This document shows, piece by piece, positions 1 to 7,702 of a stretch of DNA of 64,000 nucleotides. Position 1 is the stretch's first letter. The number at the start of each line of letters is the position of its first letter. Source of the stretch: HyVt-477 sp965224605 (GTDB taxonomy: Bacteria > Pseudomonadota > Gammaproteobacteria > Thiotrichales > Thiotrichaceae); the NCBI GenBank assembly GCA_965224605.1, contig CBDCZP010000010.1:248001-312000 (forward strand). The letters run 5' to 3'. A program made the position numbers and the translations under genes. Under the pieces are notes generated by a model. It made no database searches and was not told the DNA's origin. It worked only from the letters and a program-made list of their open reading frames with translations.

Positions 1-8
1 GAACAACT

Positions 9-43
9 AGCCTCTGAGTACTTCAATACTTGGGGGCTTTTTA
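9..43 (+). terminator. possible rho-independent terminator of a gene left of the window
   Basis: An imperfect hairpin (AGCC..C.GAGTA paired with TACTTGGGGGCT) is followed by TTTTTATT on the plus strand. It would end a plus-strand transcript arriving from outside the window, converging on the minus-strand RHH gene. The stem has mismatches, so this is tentative. Confidence 0.35.
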
Positions 44-214
44 TTATCCTGCTTTCTGCAATCTTTCTTCTAAGTCCTTTGCTCTCAATTTTGCCAGTAG
101 ATTTACGAGTTGAGCATTCATTGAGCGGTTGGCTTTTTTACCACTTTCTTTCAGCCACTCTTTTAAATGATAAGGAAGCCTTACGGATGTAGGCTGTATA
201 GTTTTTTGTTTCAT
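44..214 (-). CDS. Arc/MetJ-type ribbon-helix-helix DNA-binding protein
   Basis: This 56-residue protein starts MKQKTIQPTSVRLP. It has the ribbon-helix-helix layout: a short beta strand (TSVRLPYHLKEWL) and two helices containing NRSMNAQLVNLL. That is the Arc family pattern, including the NRS-x-N-x-Q-x-V helix-2 motif. A longer frame begins at 250, but the ATG at 214 places the family's conserved start correctly and keeps the operator repeats outside the gene. It is divergent from another Arc-like gene at 329, and the shared gap carries phased TGTAGT repeats. It is probably a phage or island repressor of its own promoter. The function is inferred from family only. Confidence 0.75.
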   Translation of the reverse strand: MKQKTIQPTSVRLPYHLKEWLKESGKKANRSMNAQLVNLLAKLRAKDLEERLQKAG

Positions 215-225
215 CTGCACCACCG

Positions 226-292
226 TGTAGTTAATTGTAGTCAACAACAATACATGTCCGTCTTCTTGTAGTCAATTGTAGTTTTATGTAGT
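226..292. promoter_or_regulatory. phased TGTAGT repeat array, likely RHH operator
   Basis: The hexamer TGTAGT occurs five times in direct orientation, at 226-231, 236-241, 267-272, 277-282 and 287-292. Successive copies within each group are exactly 10 bp apart, about one helical turn, and the two groups are 31 bp apart. The array lies between two divergent Arc-like RHH genes. RHH repressors bind tandem short boxes cooperatively, and Arc sites contain TAG-type cores, so this is the likely shared operator. Confidence 0.7.
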
Positions 293-328
293 CTTGTTTG
301 TATTCAGAATGAATTAGATAATCTACAA

Positions 329-535
329 ATGACAGATAACAGCCCAGCACCTTATTCTTTAAGACTTCCTAACAAAATGAGGAAAGATTTACAGGATAAT
401 GCAAAGAAAAACGGTAGAACACTACACTCTGAGATTCTCTTAATACTTGAAAACCATTTAATTAGCCCTAGCAATCCATCAAATTTTGATAAAAGAGTCC
501 GTGAACTAATCAAAGATGAACTCAGCAAGAAATAA
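329..535 (+). CDS. Arc-family DNA-binding protein
   Basis: This 68-residue protein contains YSLRLPNKMRKDLQDNAKKNGRTLHSEIL followed by LILENHL, the classic Arc-like arrangement. The strand residues S-R-P enter the DNA major groove, and helix 2 begins with GRTLHSEI. The C-terminal 25 residues are charged and probably disordered. It is divergently transcribed from the RHH gene at 44-214 across an array of TGTAGT boxes. The two proteins are not close copies, so they may compete for the same boxes as in Arc/Mnt-type immunity regions. That regulatory role is inference. Confidence 0.75.
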   Translation: MTDNSPAPYSLRLPNKMRKDLQDNAKKNGRTLHSEILLILENHLISPSNPSNFDKRVRELIKDELSKK

Positions 536-712
536 TCAATACTCATAGTTCAGTTATGGCTAACGCTACACATCAGCACTAGATTTTAGATATGCATGGT
601 TTTGCAAGGATAAGGTTTAGCTTTATTTCTATCCTAAGGCTCTCTCAGATCGTTTCTAAGCGATTATTTCTATCTCAGAATAACTTTCCTAGGGTTTAGG
701 AGTTTTTAGGAT

Positions 713-973
713 TTACAGCTTATCCATTAAGCTATCAATAGCCTTGACTATCTCCGGCGCTGTTACATCTACGTTGGATACCTTAGCCTCAATATCCTGA
801 TTTATCGTCGTACTGAATTCTTTGTTCCGCTTCCTTTCCAAGTACCATTTTGCCGTAGGTATCTTCCTTGCACCACCGATAATATGTAGTCTCGCTGATA
901 CCCGCATGAATACAGGCATCCGCCATTTGGCTGTACTCCTTTGTTTCAGTGCAAGGTTAGCTTTTGTTATCAT
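713..973 (-). pseudogene. frameshifted helix-turn-helix gene (terminase small subunit-like)
   Basis: The open frame encodes 86 residues, but its middle reads as nonsense. In the neighbouring frame the same DNA (about 935-870) encodes EYSQMADACIHAG followed by ISETTYYRW, a typical phage helix-turn-helix. The flanking pieces ITKANLALKQ before and KRNKEFSTTINQDIEAKV after lie in the annotated frame. Two compensating shifts would join all three into one HTH protein of about 85 residues. It sits 17 bp downstream of a small-terminase-like gene in the same direction. It is either a decayed gene or an assembly with two indels. The end ...VKAIDSLMDKL looks intact. Confidence 0.5.
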
Positions 974-989
974 TTCATGCTGAAACTAA

Positions 990-1280
990 TCAAGCACGAC
1001 CCCTAGACATTATCCTATTCATTGTTTCGTCATGACTTCTCTTGTTTCGTTCTTCAATCTCATTCCACATATCAGCAAACCGCTTAGCCCTTACCTTTTT
1101 GTAATACCTTTGCACATGAGGCTTATTGAACAACCTTGAAGCATTCGCCATGTGTGTACGCCTAGAACTCCTTTTAAGCCCATACACGCGAATGTAAGCA
1201 TCCACATGATAAATTATATAAGACTCTCCATAAAAAATTGTATCTATGAATGCCTTTTGATTTGGCAGCAATTTTTTCAT
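990..1280 (-). CDS. phage terminase small subunit-like protein
   Basis: This 96-residue protein starts KKLLPNQKAFIDTIF and continues with an AYIRVYGLKRSS-type helix. It then has ANASRLFNKPHVQRYYKK, the layout of small terminase N-terminal domains: L-x-x-x-Q-x-x-F, x-A-Y, then x-A-x-x-L-x-x-P-x-V. In phages this protein binds pac or cos DNA and recruits the large subunit. No large terminase is present in the island, as expected for a satellite that redirects a helper's packaging. It is shorter than a usual TerS and could be only the DNA-binding part. The assignment rests on motif pattern. Confidence 0.55.
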   Translation of the reverse strand: MKKLLPNQKAFIDTIFYGESYIIYHVDAYIRVYGLKRSSRRTHMANASRLFNKPHVQRYYKKVRAKRFADMWNEIEERNKRSHDETMNRIMSRGRA

Positions 1281-1338
1281 AAGTCTAATACGTCAGGAAA
1301 AATAAGGATTTCATGCTGAAAAATTATAGGTGTTAGTT

Positions 1339-1548
1339 TCATTTTGTTACCCAATACTTAAACTTAGTAAAGCTCATATTCTCTCCGGTACGATCCTTGA
1401 TAGCTTCTTTGAGTAGATCGGTAGGAATAGATGCTTTAACACCAAAGTATCTACAGGCGAACGCTCTATTCATTGCCCGTTTCGTTTCCATTCCAGATGC
1501 TTCCGTCTCCGATCCTGAATACTTTTGTTTTAGTGCTTTGACTTTCAT
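1339..1548 (-). CDS. small hypothetical island protein
   Basis: This 69-residue basic protein (MKVKALKQKYSGSETEASG...) has no recognised domain. Its ATG overlaps the stop of the upstream gene at 1545-1548, so it is probably translationally coupled and part of the island operon running from 4014 downwards. The segment NRAFACRYFGVKASIP could form a helix pair. It probably acts in regulation or replication of the island, but nothing in the sequence proves this. Confidence 0.5.
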   Translation of the reverse strand: MKVKALKQKYSGSETEASGMETKRAMNRAFACRYFGVKASIPTDLLKEAIKDRTGENMSFTKFKYWVTK

Positions 1549-1844
1549 TGCTTGCTTCTCACATAATCGACTATATAAGCCCGTATCTTTTTAAGCTCCA
1601 TAGTCCTGATTCTTTCATAATCGTTTTCGTACCAGCCCATCAAGCCATCAATAGAAACATCTAGTCCATTAGATGCTTTTATTAGTTTGGCTCTGGCAAT
1701 ATCAACTACGTTTTTATTTTCATTTTGTACTGAATCGTTAGCCTCAAAAGCCTCAAAAGTATGATTTATGGGGTTTTGAGGCTTTTGAGTCCTTTGATTC
1801 TCTGGATATTCAATATTTTTTAGTTCAGCAAGCCACCTATTCAT
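1545..1844 (-). CDS. hypothetical island protein
   Basis: This 99-residue protein has a low-complexity N-terminal third containing NQRTQKPQNP and FEAFEAN. The DNA beneath this stretch repeats gaggctttt, seen as aaaagcctcaaaa on the plus strand near 1750-1790. The C-terminal half is predicted helical (DIARAKLIKASNGLDVSIDGL...). It overlaps the DUF3987 gene by 8 bp upstream and the next gene by 4 bp, so it is in one operon. I do not recognise a family. Confidence 0.5.
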   Translation of the reverse strand: MNRWLAELKNIEYPENQRTQKPQNPINHTFEAFEANDSVQNENKNVVDIARAKLIKASNGLDVSIDGLMGWYENDYERIRTMELKKIRAYIVDYVRSKQ

Positions 1845-3351
1845 TATTCATCACCATAGGGTTTTTCATGTATTGAACCGTAGGTCTACCACCTGTATTT
1901 TCGCACTCGATACCATGAATATAATTATGATCTTCAAGTATCTGCAATGCCTCTTGTACCAGCTTTGTGTCACGTCCTAAGCCAGCCCATTTCTTTTGTG
2001 CAACATCGCGCAAGGTAAATGTATCAGGTAGCTTATTGAGCCTGTCAGAGAGTAGCTGTGCATTAACTTGGTTTTGATTGTCACCAATCGAATAAACACG
2101 GTACATGTGACTTTCAAGATAGGAAGCCCATGCACATGCTTTCAATAAAGCCGATCTACTGACAGCTTCATATTCTGTTGATTCAGCGAGGTATATAATA
2201 AGAGCGAGTGAAGGCACTAAGCTTCTATACTTTGTCAGATGCCCTTCTATAGCTGGGTGCATACCGCCTTTTCTGATCTTCTTTTCATGCTCCGTTAGCC
2301 ATTCAATAAATATATTTTGGGCTTCTGCATCAAACCTAAGTTTTATTTGCTCATTAGCTTCAACAATTGCTAATCTCTCGAACACTTCATTAACTCTATC
2401 TTTGGCGTGCTTGCTAGGGTATTCATCAACGTACTTCCATGATTTACTTATATCTGGATAAACCATCATCTGAAAGCGCTGTATAAACCCATCGTTTGAT
2501 TCATCTCCATTCAGCGCGCCATGTATTTGTTTCTTTATCTTATCTGGCTGGATACCACCTATTATTGAGACTGTAACCTTGCTAATATCAAGCGTACCGC
2601 GACCTATACGGTCATATGTGAAGCTACTATTACCATTCCATGCCTCAAGATAGAAAGCCTTGTCTGATTGTCTATCATGTCGCTCTAGTCCCTGAATAAA
2701 TCCTGATAATTCGTCCCTTTCAAGTAGTAATCCGTTAGGGTTTTGATTCAACAATTCACCTAGTTTTTCAACCGTCGCATCATTTACTTTACACCTACCC
2801 CTGATAGGTTCTTGCTTAATACCATCAACAGAATTTAATGCTTTTCTTGCGGCTTCATGATCTCCATCTTTTACTAACTTCTCAGCTTCTTTGTTGGCTT
2901 GTTTGGTTTGCAGTTTGTTAAATTGCTCATCAATGCGAAATTCTTTTAGTTCTTCTAAATGTTTCTTTTTTGCTGATACTTCCAGACTATTAATAGGTTT
3001 CAATGCTTCCGCTAGTGTCGGGCTTTTCATACTAGAAGGCTTACCAACCAAAGCACCCCATAGATTAGGAACTATTAACCAGTTATCTTTTTGCTTAGGA
3101 TGAATAGCAAACTTATTTCCAACTATCGAAGATAAAGCCACCATCAAACCCACTGCTACAAAATCAGGTGAATTTTGCATTCTCTTGGAAACATCGGTCA
3201 CAAAAGGCTCAAAAGTACTAGGCAATATTTCAAGATGTAATTTTTCAACATCTGGAAGTTCTGATTTAATCTGTACAGGCTTTTTCCATTGGTGGGGCAT
3301 TTCAACAACATCAGCCATTAGAGGGGGATTTCTTTCGTCAAATTCAAGCAT
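1837..3351 (-). CDS. DUF3987 (YfjI-type) replication-associated protein
   Basis: A protein of about 504 residues. The segments PSTFEPFVTDVSKRMQNSPD, AVGLMVALSSIVGNKF, PNLWGALVGKPSSMKSPT (P-loop-like GKPSSMKS) and LLERDELSGFIQGL (Walker-B-like) match the DUF3987 family. That family is common in P4-like islands and satellites, where it stands in the place of a helicase-primase. The chosen start is the ATG at 3351 (MLEFDER). A GTG three codons upstream is possible. It overlaps the previous gene by 8 bp. The C-terminus (FTLRDVAQKKWAGLG) looks like a winged helix. A replication role is inferred from the family and from its position in the island. Confidence 0.75.
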   Translation of the reverse strand: MLEFDERNPPLMADVVEMPHQWKKPVQIKSELPDVEKLHLEILPSTFEPFVTDVSKRMQNSPDFVAVGLMVALSSIVGNKFAIHPKQKDNWLIVPNLWGALVGKPSSMKSPTLAEALKPINSLEVSAKKKHLEELKEFRIDEQFNKLQTKQANKEAEKLVKDGDHEAARKALNSVDGIKQEPIRGRCKVNDATVEKLGELLNQNPNGLLLERDELSGFIQGLERHDRQSDKAFYLEAWNGNSSFTYDRIGRGTLDISKVTVSIIGGIQPDKIKKQIHGALNGDESNDGFIQRFQMMVYPDISKSWKYVDEYPSKHAKDRVNEVFERLAIVEANEQIKLRFDAEAQNIFIEWLTEHEKKIRKGGMHPAIEGHLTKYRSLVPSLALIIYLAESTEYEAVSRSALLKACAWASYLESHMYRVYSIGDNQNQVNAQLLSDRLNKLPDTFTLRDVAQKKWAGLGRDTKLVQEALQILEDHNYIHGIECENTGGRPTVQYMKNPMVMNNE

Positions 3352-3658
3352 GATTAGCACCCCGCACCATTACCATCAGCTCCAGATATTCACTTGCTTG
3401 ACTAGCAAAATGATCACGCCAATTAAGTGCAAGATTAGCTTTGTACTCCATCACTTTAGACTGATTGAAGTACCAGATAGCCTCTTTATTCTTTCTCGCT
3501 TCTGCTTGTCGAAAAAACTGATTAGAAAAGTAATAGCTTTGAATTATTTCTCTTTGGGAGGGAGTCTTGATATAATTTGCACCTAAGTTATTATTTATTA
3601 AGCCGTCCTGCTTGCCCTGCATCGACGGCTTTTTAATGTCTGCTAGTTGCGTAGTCAT
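3344..3658 (-). CDS. hypothetical island protein
   Basis: A 104-residue protein with a helical, charged central part (QSYYFSNQFFRQAEARKNKEAIWYF). No domain is recognised. Its start overlaps the stop of the AlpA-like gene (TAATG at 3658) and its stop overlaps the DUF3987 start. It is therefore embedded in the same polycistronic unit and probably serves island replication or excision. Confidence 0.5.
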   Translation of the reverse strand: MTTQLADIKKPSMQGKQDGLINNNLGANYIKTPSQREIIQSYYFSNQFFRQAEARKNKEAIWYFNQSKVMEYKANLALNWRDHFASQASEYLELMVMVRGANHA

Positions 3659-4014
3659 TACGCCACCTCCCCAACTTCACCGACGATATCGCGCTCTAAC
3701 CAGTAGTTACACCGATTGATCTTGAATGGCTTTGGCAGATTGCCAGCTTTTACGTTAGCCCAAATCCATGTCTGGCTCTTTGAGTAGTAGTTTTGTACGT
3801 CATTACCTTTTAGAAGAACATCATCAGGTGTTATGGTTTGCCCTGCTTTCTTGGACAACCACTTAAAGTAAGGTGCTGAATCAATGAATATTGAACGACC
3901 GAATTTTGTTATAGGAAATGATGGATCAGCCTTTGCTAATCGACTTATAGTTATTTTGCTAGACTTTTGATAGTTAGCGACTTCGCTTAAAGTTTGCTTT
4001 CTGTTTGTGTGCAT
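3658..4014 (-). CDS. AlpA-like DNA-binding regulator with two HTH segments
   Basis: A 118-residue protein. The C-terminal half, SKSQTWIWANVKAGNLPKPF followed by KINRCNYWLERDI, matches the AlpA/MerR-like excisionase pattern: S-x-x-T-x-W-x-x-x-x-x-G-x-x-P-x-P-x-K. The N-terminal half, LSEVANYQKSSKITISRLAK, looks like a second HTH. AlpA controls integrase expression and excision of P4-type elements such as CP4-57. It is the first gene of the island operon (4014 down to 990), and the leader 4015-4104 carries its probable promoter. Confidence 0.65.
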   Translation of the reverse strand: MHTNRKQTLSEVANYQKSSKITISRLAKADPSFPITKFGRSIFIDSAPYFKWLSKKAGQTITPDDVLLKGNDVQNYYSKSQTWIWANVKAGNLPKPFKINRCNYWLERDIVGEVGEVA

Positions 4015-4104
4015 TTTTACGATACCAAGTTGATTACTTGATAAGATAGTTTAAACACATCTGATTGGATTAATAGAGGTTAAAAAGTGTTTTATTAGTG
4101 GGTT

Positions 4105-4884
4105 TTAGGTGTTTTTTTGCTGTTTCGGTGGTTTGCCAGTCTTATACTCTAATTTACTCCATGCGGTTTTGACTTGAGACCCATCTTTAAAGCTGTATTT
4201 TTTTGAAGCATCTATTAAAGCTTTCTGTGTCAGACGTTTAATATTTCCATCATCATCAAGATATTTGTTTTCAACTTCCTGCTTGACCCAAGCACGCATA
4301 CTTTGTGTATTGCCTTTTTCTGGAACAAGCTCTTTCTTTTTTGGCTCTTGGTTGCCCTGCTTTGTCGGTAGTAGCCTATTAAGTTCATCACCCCTAAAGC
4401 CTATGGTGCTATTACTCAAAGTGCATAAGCTACCATTCACTATCAGATAGTACTTGGTGTAGTTCACATAAATGACTATGTTCCCCGTCTCCGGCTCTAT
4501 ATCATTTATATCAATTAACAGTGAACTACCTTTACTTTTATTTCCTATCGTTCTTATTGGCTCACTCAACCCATTGATAGAGCCAGTCTCTATAAGTCCA
4601 TAACCTAATTCATCTATCTGTTTTCTTATCTCAGCTAGTCTAATTCTTTTAGCTTCTGGTGATTCAATCTTTGTTTTTCTTTGTTCTGCTTTTAACCTTT
4701 CAAGCTCTACATGTTTATCTAGCTCGACAAGATATGGTTTTGTTGCCACTACTGAAAGTGTCAAAGTTCCTTTTCTCTCAAGAATAGAAATATCCCGCGT
4801 ACTTGAGAAGTTGAGAGGATCACTTTCATTAAGTGCCTTGAAAGCAACATCTAGCGAATAAAAGTCGTGTAAATTGTTAGCCAT
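4105..4884 (-). CDS. hypothetical island protein
   Basis: A 259-residue protein that I do not recognise. The region around residues 55-85 is a charged helix (KHVELERLKAEQRKTKIESPEAKR), probably a coiled coil. The middle contains a beta-rich stretch (TGNIVIYVNYTKYYLIV), and the C-terminus (SMRAWVKQEVENKYLDD...ALIDASKKYSFKDGSQVKTAW) suggests a small helical DNA-binding fold. The ATG at 4884 has a GGGAAGG ribosome site. A GTG at 4890 is the alternative. It lies between the fusion toxin-antitoxin gene and the AlpA operon, in the same direction. Confidence 0.5.
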   Translation of the reverse strand: MANNLHDFYSLDVAFKALNESDPLNFSSTRDISILERKGTLTLSVVATKPYLVELDKHVELERLKAEQRKTKIESPEAKRIRLAEIRKQIDELGYGLIETGSINGLSEPIRTIGNKSKGSSLLIDINDIEPETGNIVIYVNYTKYYLIVNGSLCTLSNSTIGFRGDELNRLLPTKQGNQEPKKKELVPEKGNTQSMRAWVKQEVENKYLDDDGNIKRLTQKALIDASKKYSFKDGSQVKTAWSKLEYKTGKPPKQQKNT

Positions 4885-4982
4885 AAGCACCTTCCCTGCT
4901 TAACCTTCAATAAATCCACCAAGGCAACCGTTGAAGGTTGTACGGCTTTCAGGTTGCATTCCCTAGCCTTGATGAAACTCTT

Positions 4983-5552
4983 TTAGCCGTGGGCTACATC
5001 AGTCAACGCCTCATTGATAATGCTTTCACTAACACCTTTCTTTTTAAGACTGCTAACCAATGCCGTCACTGTATCGTTATCAAGTCGTTCTAAATCTTTC
5101 CTTAGCCCCTGCCCTACATAAGCTTTTAGTAATGCCTGATAACCTGAAAAGCCAAGTAACGGGGCAATATTTTTCATATCATCCACTACATCAACAGGTA
5201 TTCTTAAAGTAATACTTGTCATCGCTCTATTCTTGTCTAATCGTTTTTTTAATGTTTCAGGTTTCATAATCTTTCTCTGTTTGGGCGTAGCTTTACGTGC
5301 TGAAATAATACGAATTACATCATCTTCAATTTGGATATGAACAACAAATAAAACATTCCATTGTTCATCCATACCTATCACTGCATCCCTCACTTCGTTA
5401 TTTCTACTTGCATCTACAAGCTTTAGGAATGGATCGAAAAAAGCATTAGAAGCTTGCTGGAATCCAATACCGTCATGCTTTGCAATATTCTTTCTTTCCT
5501 TGTCAGAGTCCCATATAAAATTGATACCGTTATGGTTGTACTCAATATCCAT
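4983..5552 (-). CDS. BrnT-like toxin fused to BrnA/CopG-like antitoxin domain
   Basis: A 189-residue protein. Residues 1-96 are BrnT-like: FIWDSDKERKNIAKHDGIGFQQAS carries the W-D-x-x-K-x-x-x-N-x-x-K-H-G-I motif, and the domain ends RIISARKATPKQRK. BrnT is a RelE-fold ribonuclease toxin. Residues 97-189 contain MTSITLRIPVDVVDDMKNIA and GFSGYQALLKAYVGQGLRK, a BrnA/CopG-like ribbon-helix-helix antitoxin. The two are normally separate adjacent genes. Here no stop divides them, although an internal ATG at 5267 (M96, preceded by AGAGAAAG) could give free antitoxin. The gene starts 34 bp after the integrase stop, in the same direction. It probably maintains the island. Confidence 0.75.
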   Translation of the reverse strand: MDIEYNHNGINFIWDSDKERKNIAKHDGIGFQQASNAFFDPFLKLVDASRNNEVRDAVIGMDEQWNVLFVVHIQIEDDVIRIISARKATPKQRKIMKPETLKKRLDKNRAMTSITLRIPVDVVDDMKNIAPLLGFSGYQALLKAYVGQGLRKDLERLDNDTVTALVSSLKKKGVSESIINEALTDVAHG

Positions 5553-5585
5553 TTTATAGCCTTTTGTATTGCATTTGTAAATACA

Positions 5586-6842
5586 TTATTTATTTACTCT
5601 GATTGGCACAACATCTGCTCCCTGCTTTAGTGACCCAAGATAATCACCCCACTGATTTAACATATCCCGTCTTTCATCCAAGTATTCAGCATGGTTATAA
5701 GCCCCTTCAACGGCACTCTTGAGCTTATGCGATAGTTGCGCCTCGATAACTTTAGTTCTAAAACCTTGCTCATTTAGAAGCGTAGAAGCAACACCACGAA
5801 AACCATGTGGTGTGATTTGATCATTGGAATAACCCATACAACGCAAAGCCGCTCTTAGAGCATTGTTTGATAGCGGTCTGCTGTTACCTCTTGCACTTGG
5901 GAATATATAAGCACCCCTACCCGTATACTGATTGATGTTTTCAAGAATCGCTAAGGACTGACTGCATAGCGGTATGATGTGGCTATCCTCCGAACGGTTA
6001 GCTTTTTTCAGGTGATTAGGTAACTTTCTTCTTTTTGCTGGTATTGACCAAGTAGCAGTATCAAAGTTAATTTCTGTCCACTCAGCGCTGCATATCTCCG
6101 AAGGTCTAGCCATTACAAAAGGGGCAAGCTGTAAGGCACTCTTTACTACAATACCGCCCTCGTATTCATCTATTGCACGTAATAGCTTACCTAGCTCTTG
6201 TGGTTCAGTTATCGCGGCATAATGCTTTCTTAATGTTTGTGGTAGTAGCATCTTGAGATTCAAATCTTTAACAGGATTACGGGTACATTTGCCATGAGTC
6301 AAAGCATAATCAAATACCTGCTGAACAAAGCCCTTTACACGTTTAGCCGCATCAATTGCACCACGACTAGCCACTGCTTGAATAATTGTGATTATTTCAG
6401 GTGCTTCTATTTCAGAAACTACCCTACTCCCAATAATTGGGTAAACATCTCTGACTAAATAACTTTTATATTTTGTGTGATAGCCCGTAGTCCATTCAGA
6501 CTTTTGTTGTTCAAGATAAGTTTCTGCTATTGCCTGAAAAGAGTTTTCATTGATTTGACGCTTCTCTATCTTCTTCTGTTGAGAAGGATCAATACCAAGG
6601 CTTACCAGCTTTTTAGCTTCATTCCTGCTGGTACGCGCTTGAGATAAGCTGGTATCTGGATAGCTACCGATAGTATAGGTTTTTTGTTTGCCGTGGATTC
6701 TGTAACCGTACCGCCACACCTTAGAACCTGATGTAAGAATATCAAGTGATAGCCCTCCTCCATCTCTAAGCCTGTATAGCTTATCTTTGGGTTTCGCGCT
6801 TCTGCATTCGGGATCGTTTAGTTTGTTGGTTTGATAGCTCAT
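5586..6842 (-). CDS. P4-type tyrosine integrase
   Basis: A 418-residue site-specific recombinase. The N-terminus (KDKLYRLRDGGGLSLDILTSGSKVWRYGYR) is the DUF4102 arm-binding domain, followed by a core-binding domain. The catalytic domain shows the first Arg in FVMARPSEICSAEW, the H-x-x-R box in TPHGFRGVASTLLNE, a third-box His in QLSHK and the nucleophile Tyr in the SAVEGAYNHAEYLDERR segment. It lies directly beside the 3' end of tRNA-Pro, the usual attB of this family, so it integrates and excises the island to its left. Confidence 0.93.
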   Translation of the reverse strand: MSYQTNKLNDPECRSAKPKDKLYRLRDGGGLSLDILTSGSKVWRYGYRIHGKQKTYTIGSYPDTSLSQARTSRNEAKKLVSLGIDPSQQKKIEKRQINENSFQAIAETYLEQQKSEWTTGYHTKYKSYLVRDVYPIIGSRVVSEIEAPEIITIIQAVASRGAIDAAKRVKGFVQQVFDYALTHGKCTRNPVKDLNLKMLLPQTLRKHYAAITEPQELGKLLRAIDEYEGGIVVKSALQLAPFVMARPSEICSAEWTEINFDTATWSIPAKRRKLPNHLKKANRSEDSHIIPLCSQSLAILENINQYTGRGAYIFPSARGNSRPLSNNALRAALRCMGYSNDQITPHGFRGVASTLLNEQGFRTKVIEAQLSHKLKSAVEGAYNHAEYLDERRDMLNQWGDYLGSLKQGADVVPIRVNK

Positions 6843-7006
6843 GATTGCTGGTATGATGTTTTGCTGTAAAGATTTACCAGCATTTATACCAGCTTTAATA
6901 GTTAATGTACCAGCATTTTATTTGATGCCATGTTATCTATTGAATCTGTGAGAGGCTTATATGATAGGGTTTTAGGTAGGATATTTGATGCCGTGGTATT
7001 TTGAAT
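6843..7006. other. integrase leader and presumed attachment-site flank
   Basis: This 164-bp AT-rich gap between the integrase start and the tRNA 3' end contains repeated pieces of ccagcattt / taccagc (6880-6920). These could be arm-type integrase sites. The attachment core is expected to be the last 15-25 bp of the tRNA. I found no second copy of that sequence in the window, so the other attachment site must lie left of position 1. Confidence 0.4.
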
Positions 7007-7083
7007 TGGTCGGGACGGCAAGATTCGAACTTGCGACCACCACACCCCCAGCGTGGTGCGCTACCAAACTGCGCTACGCCCCG
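7007..7083 (-). tRNA. tRNA-Pro (anticodon GGG)
   Basis: A 77-nt cloverleaf on the minus strand. The acceptor stem CGGGGCG pairs with CGTCCCG with one G-U pair, and the D-loop contains AGTTTGGTAGC. The anticodon loop CTGGGGG gives anticodon GGG, the T-arm contains GTTCGAATC, the discriminator base is A73 and CCA is encoded. It reads proline codons CCC and CCU. Its 3' end faces the integrase gene. Confidence 0.93.
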
Positions 7084-7255
7084 ACTTGATGTGCAGAATA
7101 CAGTAACTATTGGTAAATGAAAATAGCAAATGAACTTTTTTATCTGAAGAATATTACTGATTATTAATCTCTTTAAGACTCTTTAACTGGCAAAAAAAGG
7201 GTAAAGCTGAATATAAGAAACAGTACGCTTAAGACTATCAATATTATAAAGGGTA

Positions 7256-7472
7256 CCTCTATTAACAGGGCTGTTCAATGCTAGCTTTTTATCGTACAAG
7301 TGTAACCAATACACGTTTCTGGTAGGTCGGATAAGCGATAGCGCCATCCGACAAACAGTTTGAATTCAGCATCTTGTCGGATGGCGTTCCTTATCCGACC
7401 TACCAGAAACATAGATAAAACCCTATTTTGGGAGGGCTAGTCAGTAGCATTGAACAGCCCTGCCTCTATTAA
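7256..7472. mobile_element. small inverted-repeat element (MITE-like) with 10-bp target duplication
   Basis: Perfect 17-bp terminal inverted repeats CAGGGCTGTTCAATGCT (7266-7282) and its complement (7446-7462) enclose about 160 bp. Directly outside them stand direct repeats CCTCTATTAA (7256-7265 and 7463-7472), a 10-bp target-site duplication. There is no coding frame. The interior carries two facing REP palindromes (7321-7353 and 7375-7404). The remaining intergenic sequence, 7084-7255 and 7473-7702, shows no gene. Confidence 0.75.
7321..7404. repeat. REP family 1, facing pair
   Basis: Two copies in inverted orientation at 7321-7353 and 7375-7404. The core is a stem made of GTCGGATGGCG and its partner CTTATCCGAC, followed by CTACC. 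That is very like the enterobacterial REP/BIME sequence. Further copies stand at 20955, 21263, 21487, 25641 and 25860. The two copies here form one long potential hairpin inside the MITE-like element. Confidence 0.8.
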
Positions 7473-7702
7473 TTAGAATTTTCGTTCGAGTACAAGGCGG
7501 ATGAATTTTGAGAACCGCAGTGTATAAGGATACATGAGGATCGCACGACTGCATGGATGCAGAAGGTAGGGCAATGCAGGAGCAACTTGCCGAGAAATTT
7601 ATCCAACGCCATAATCGGGCGAAAAGGCAATTAATACAAGAGGTGCCCTAAACAATGTGTTCATTGAATCTCCGTAAACCAAGACTAATTGATAGAGCTA
7701 TC

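Noticed and set aside
7473..7702. Possible small RNA or gene remnant after the MITE
   Set aside because: No promoter-terminator pair or coding motif could be supported.
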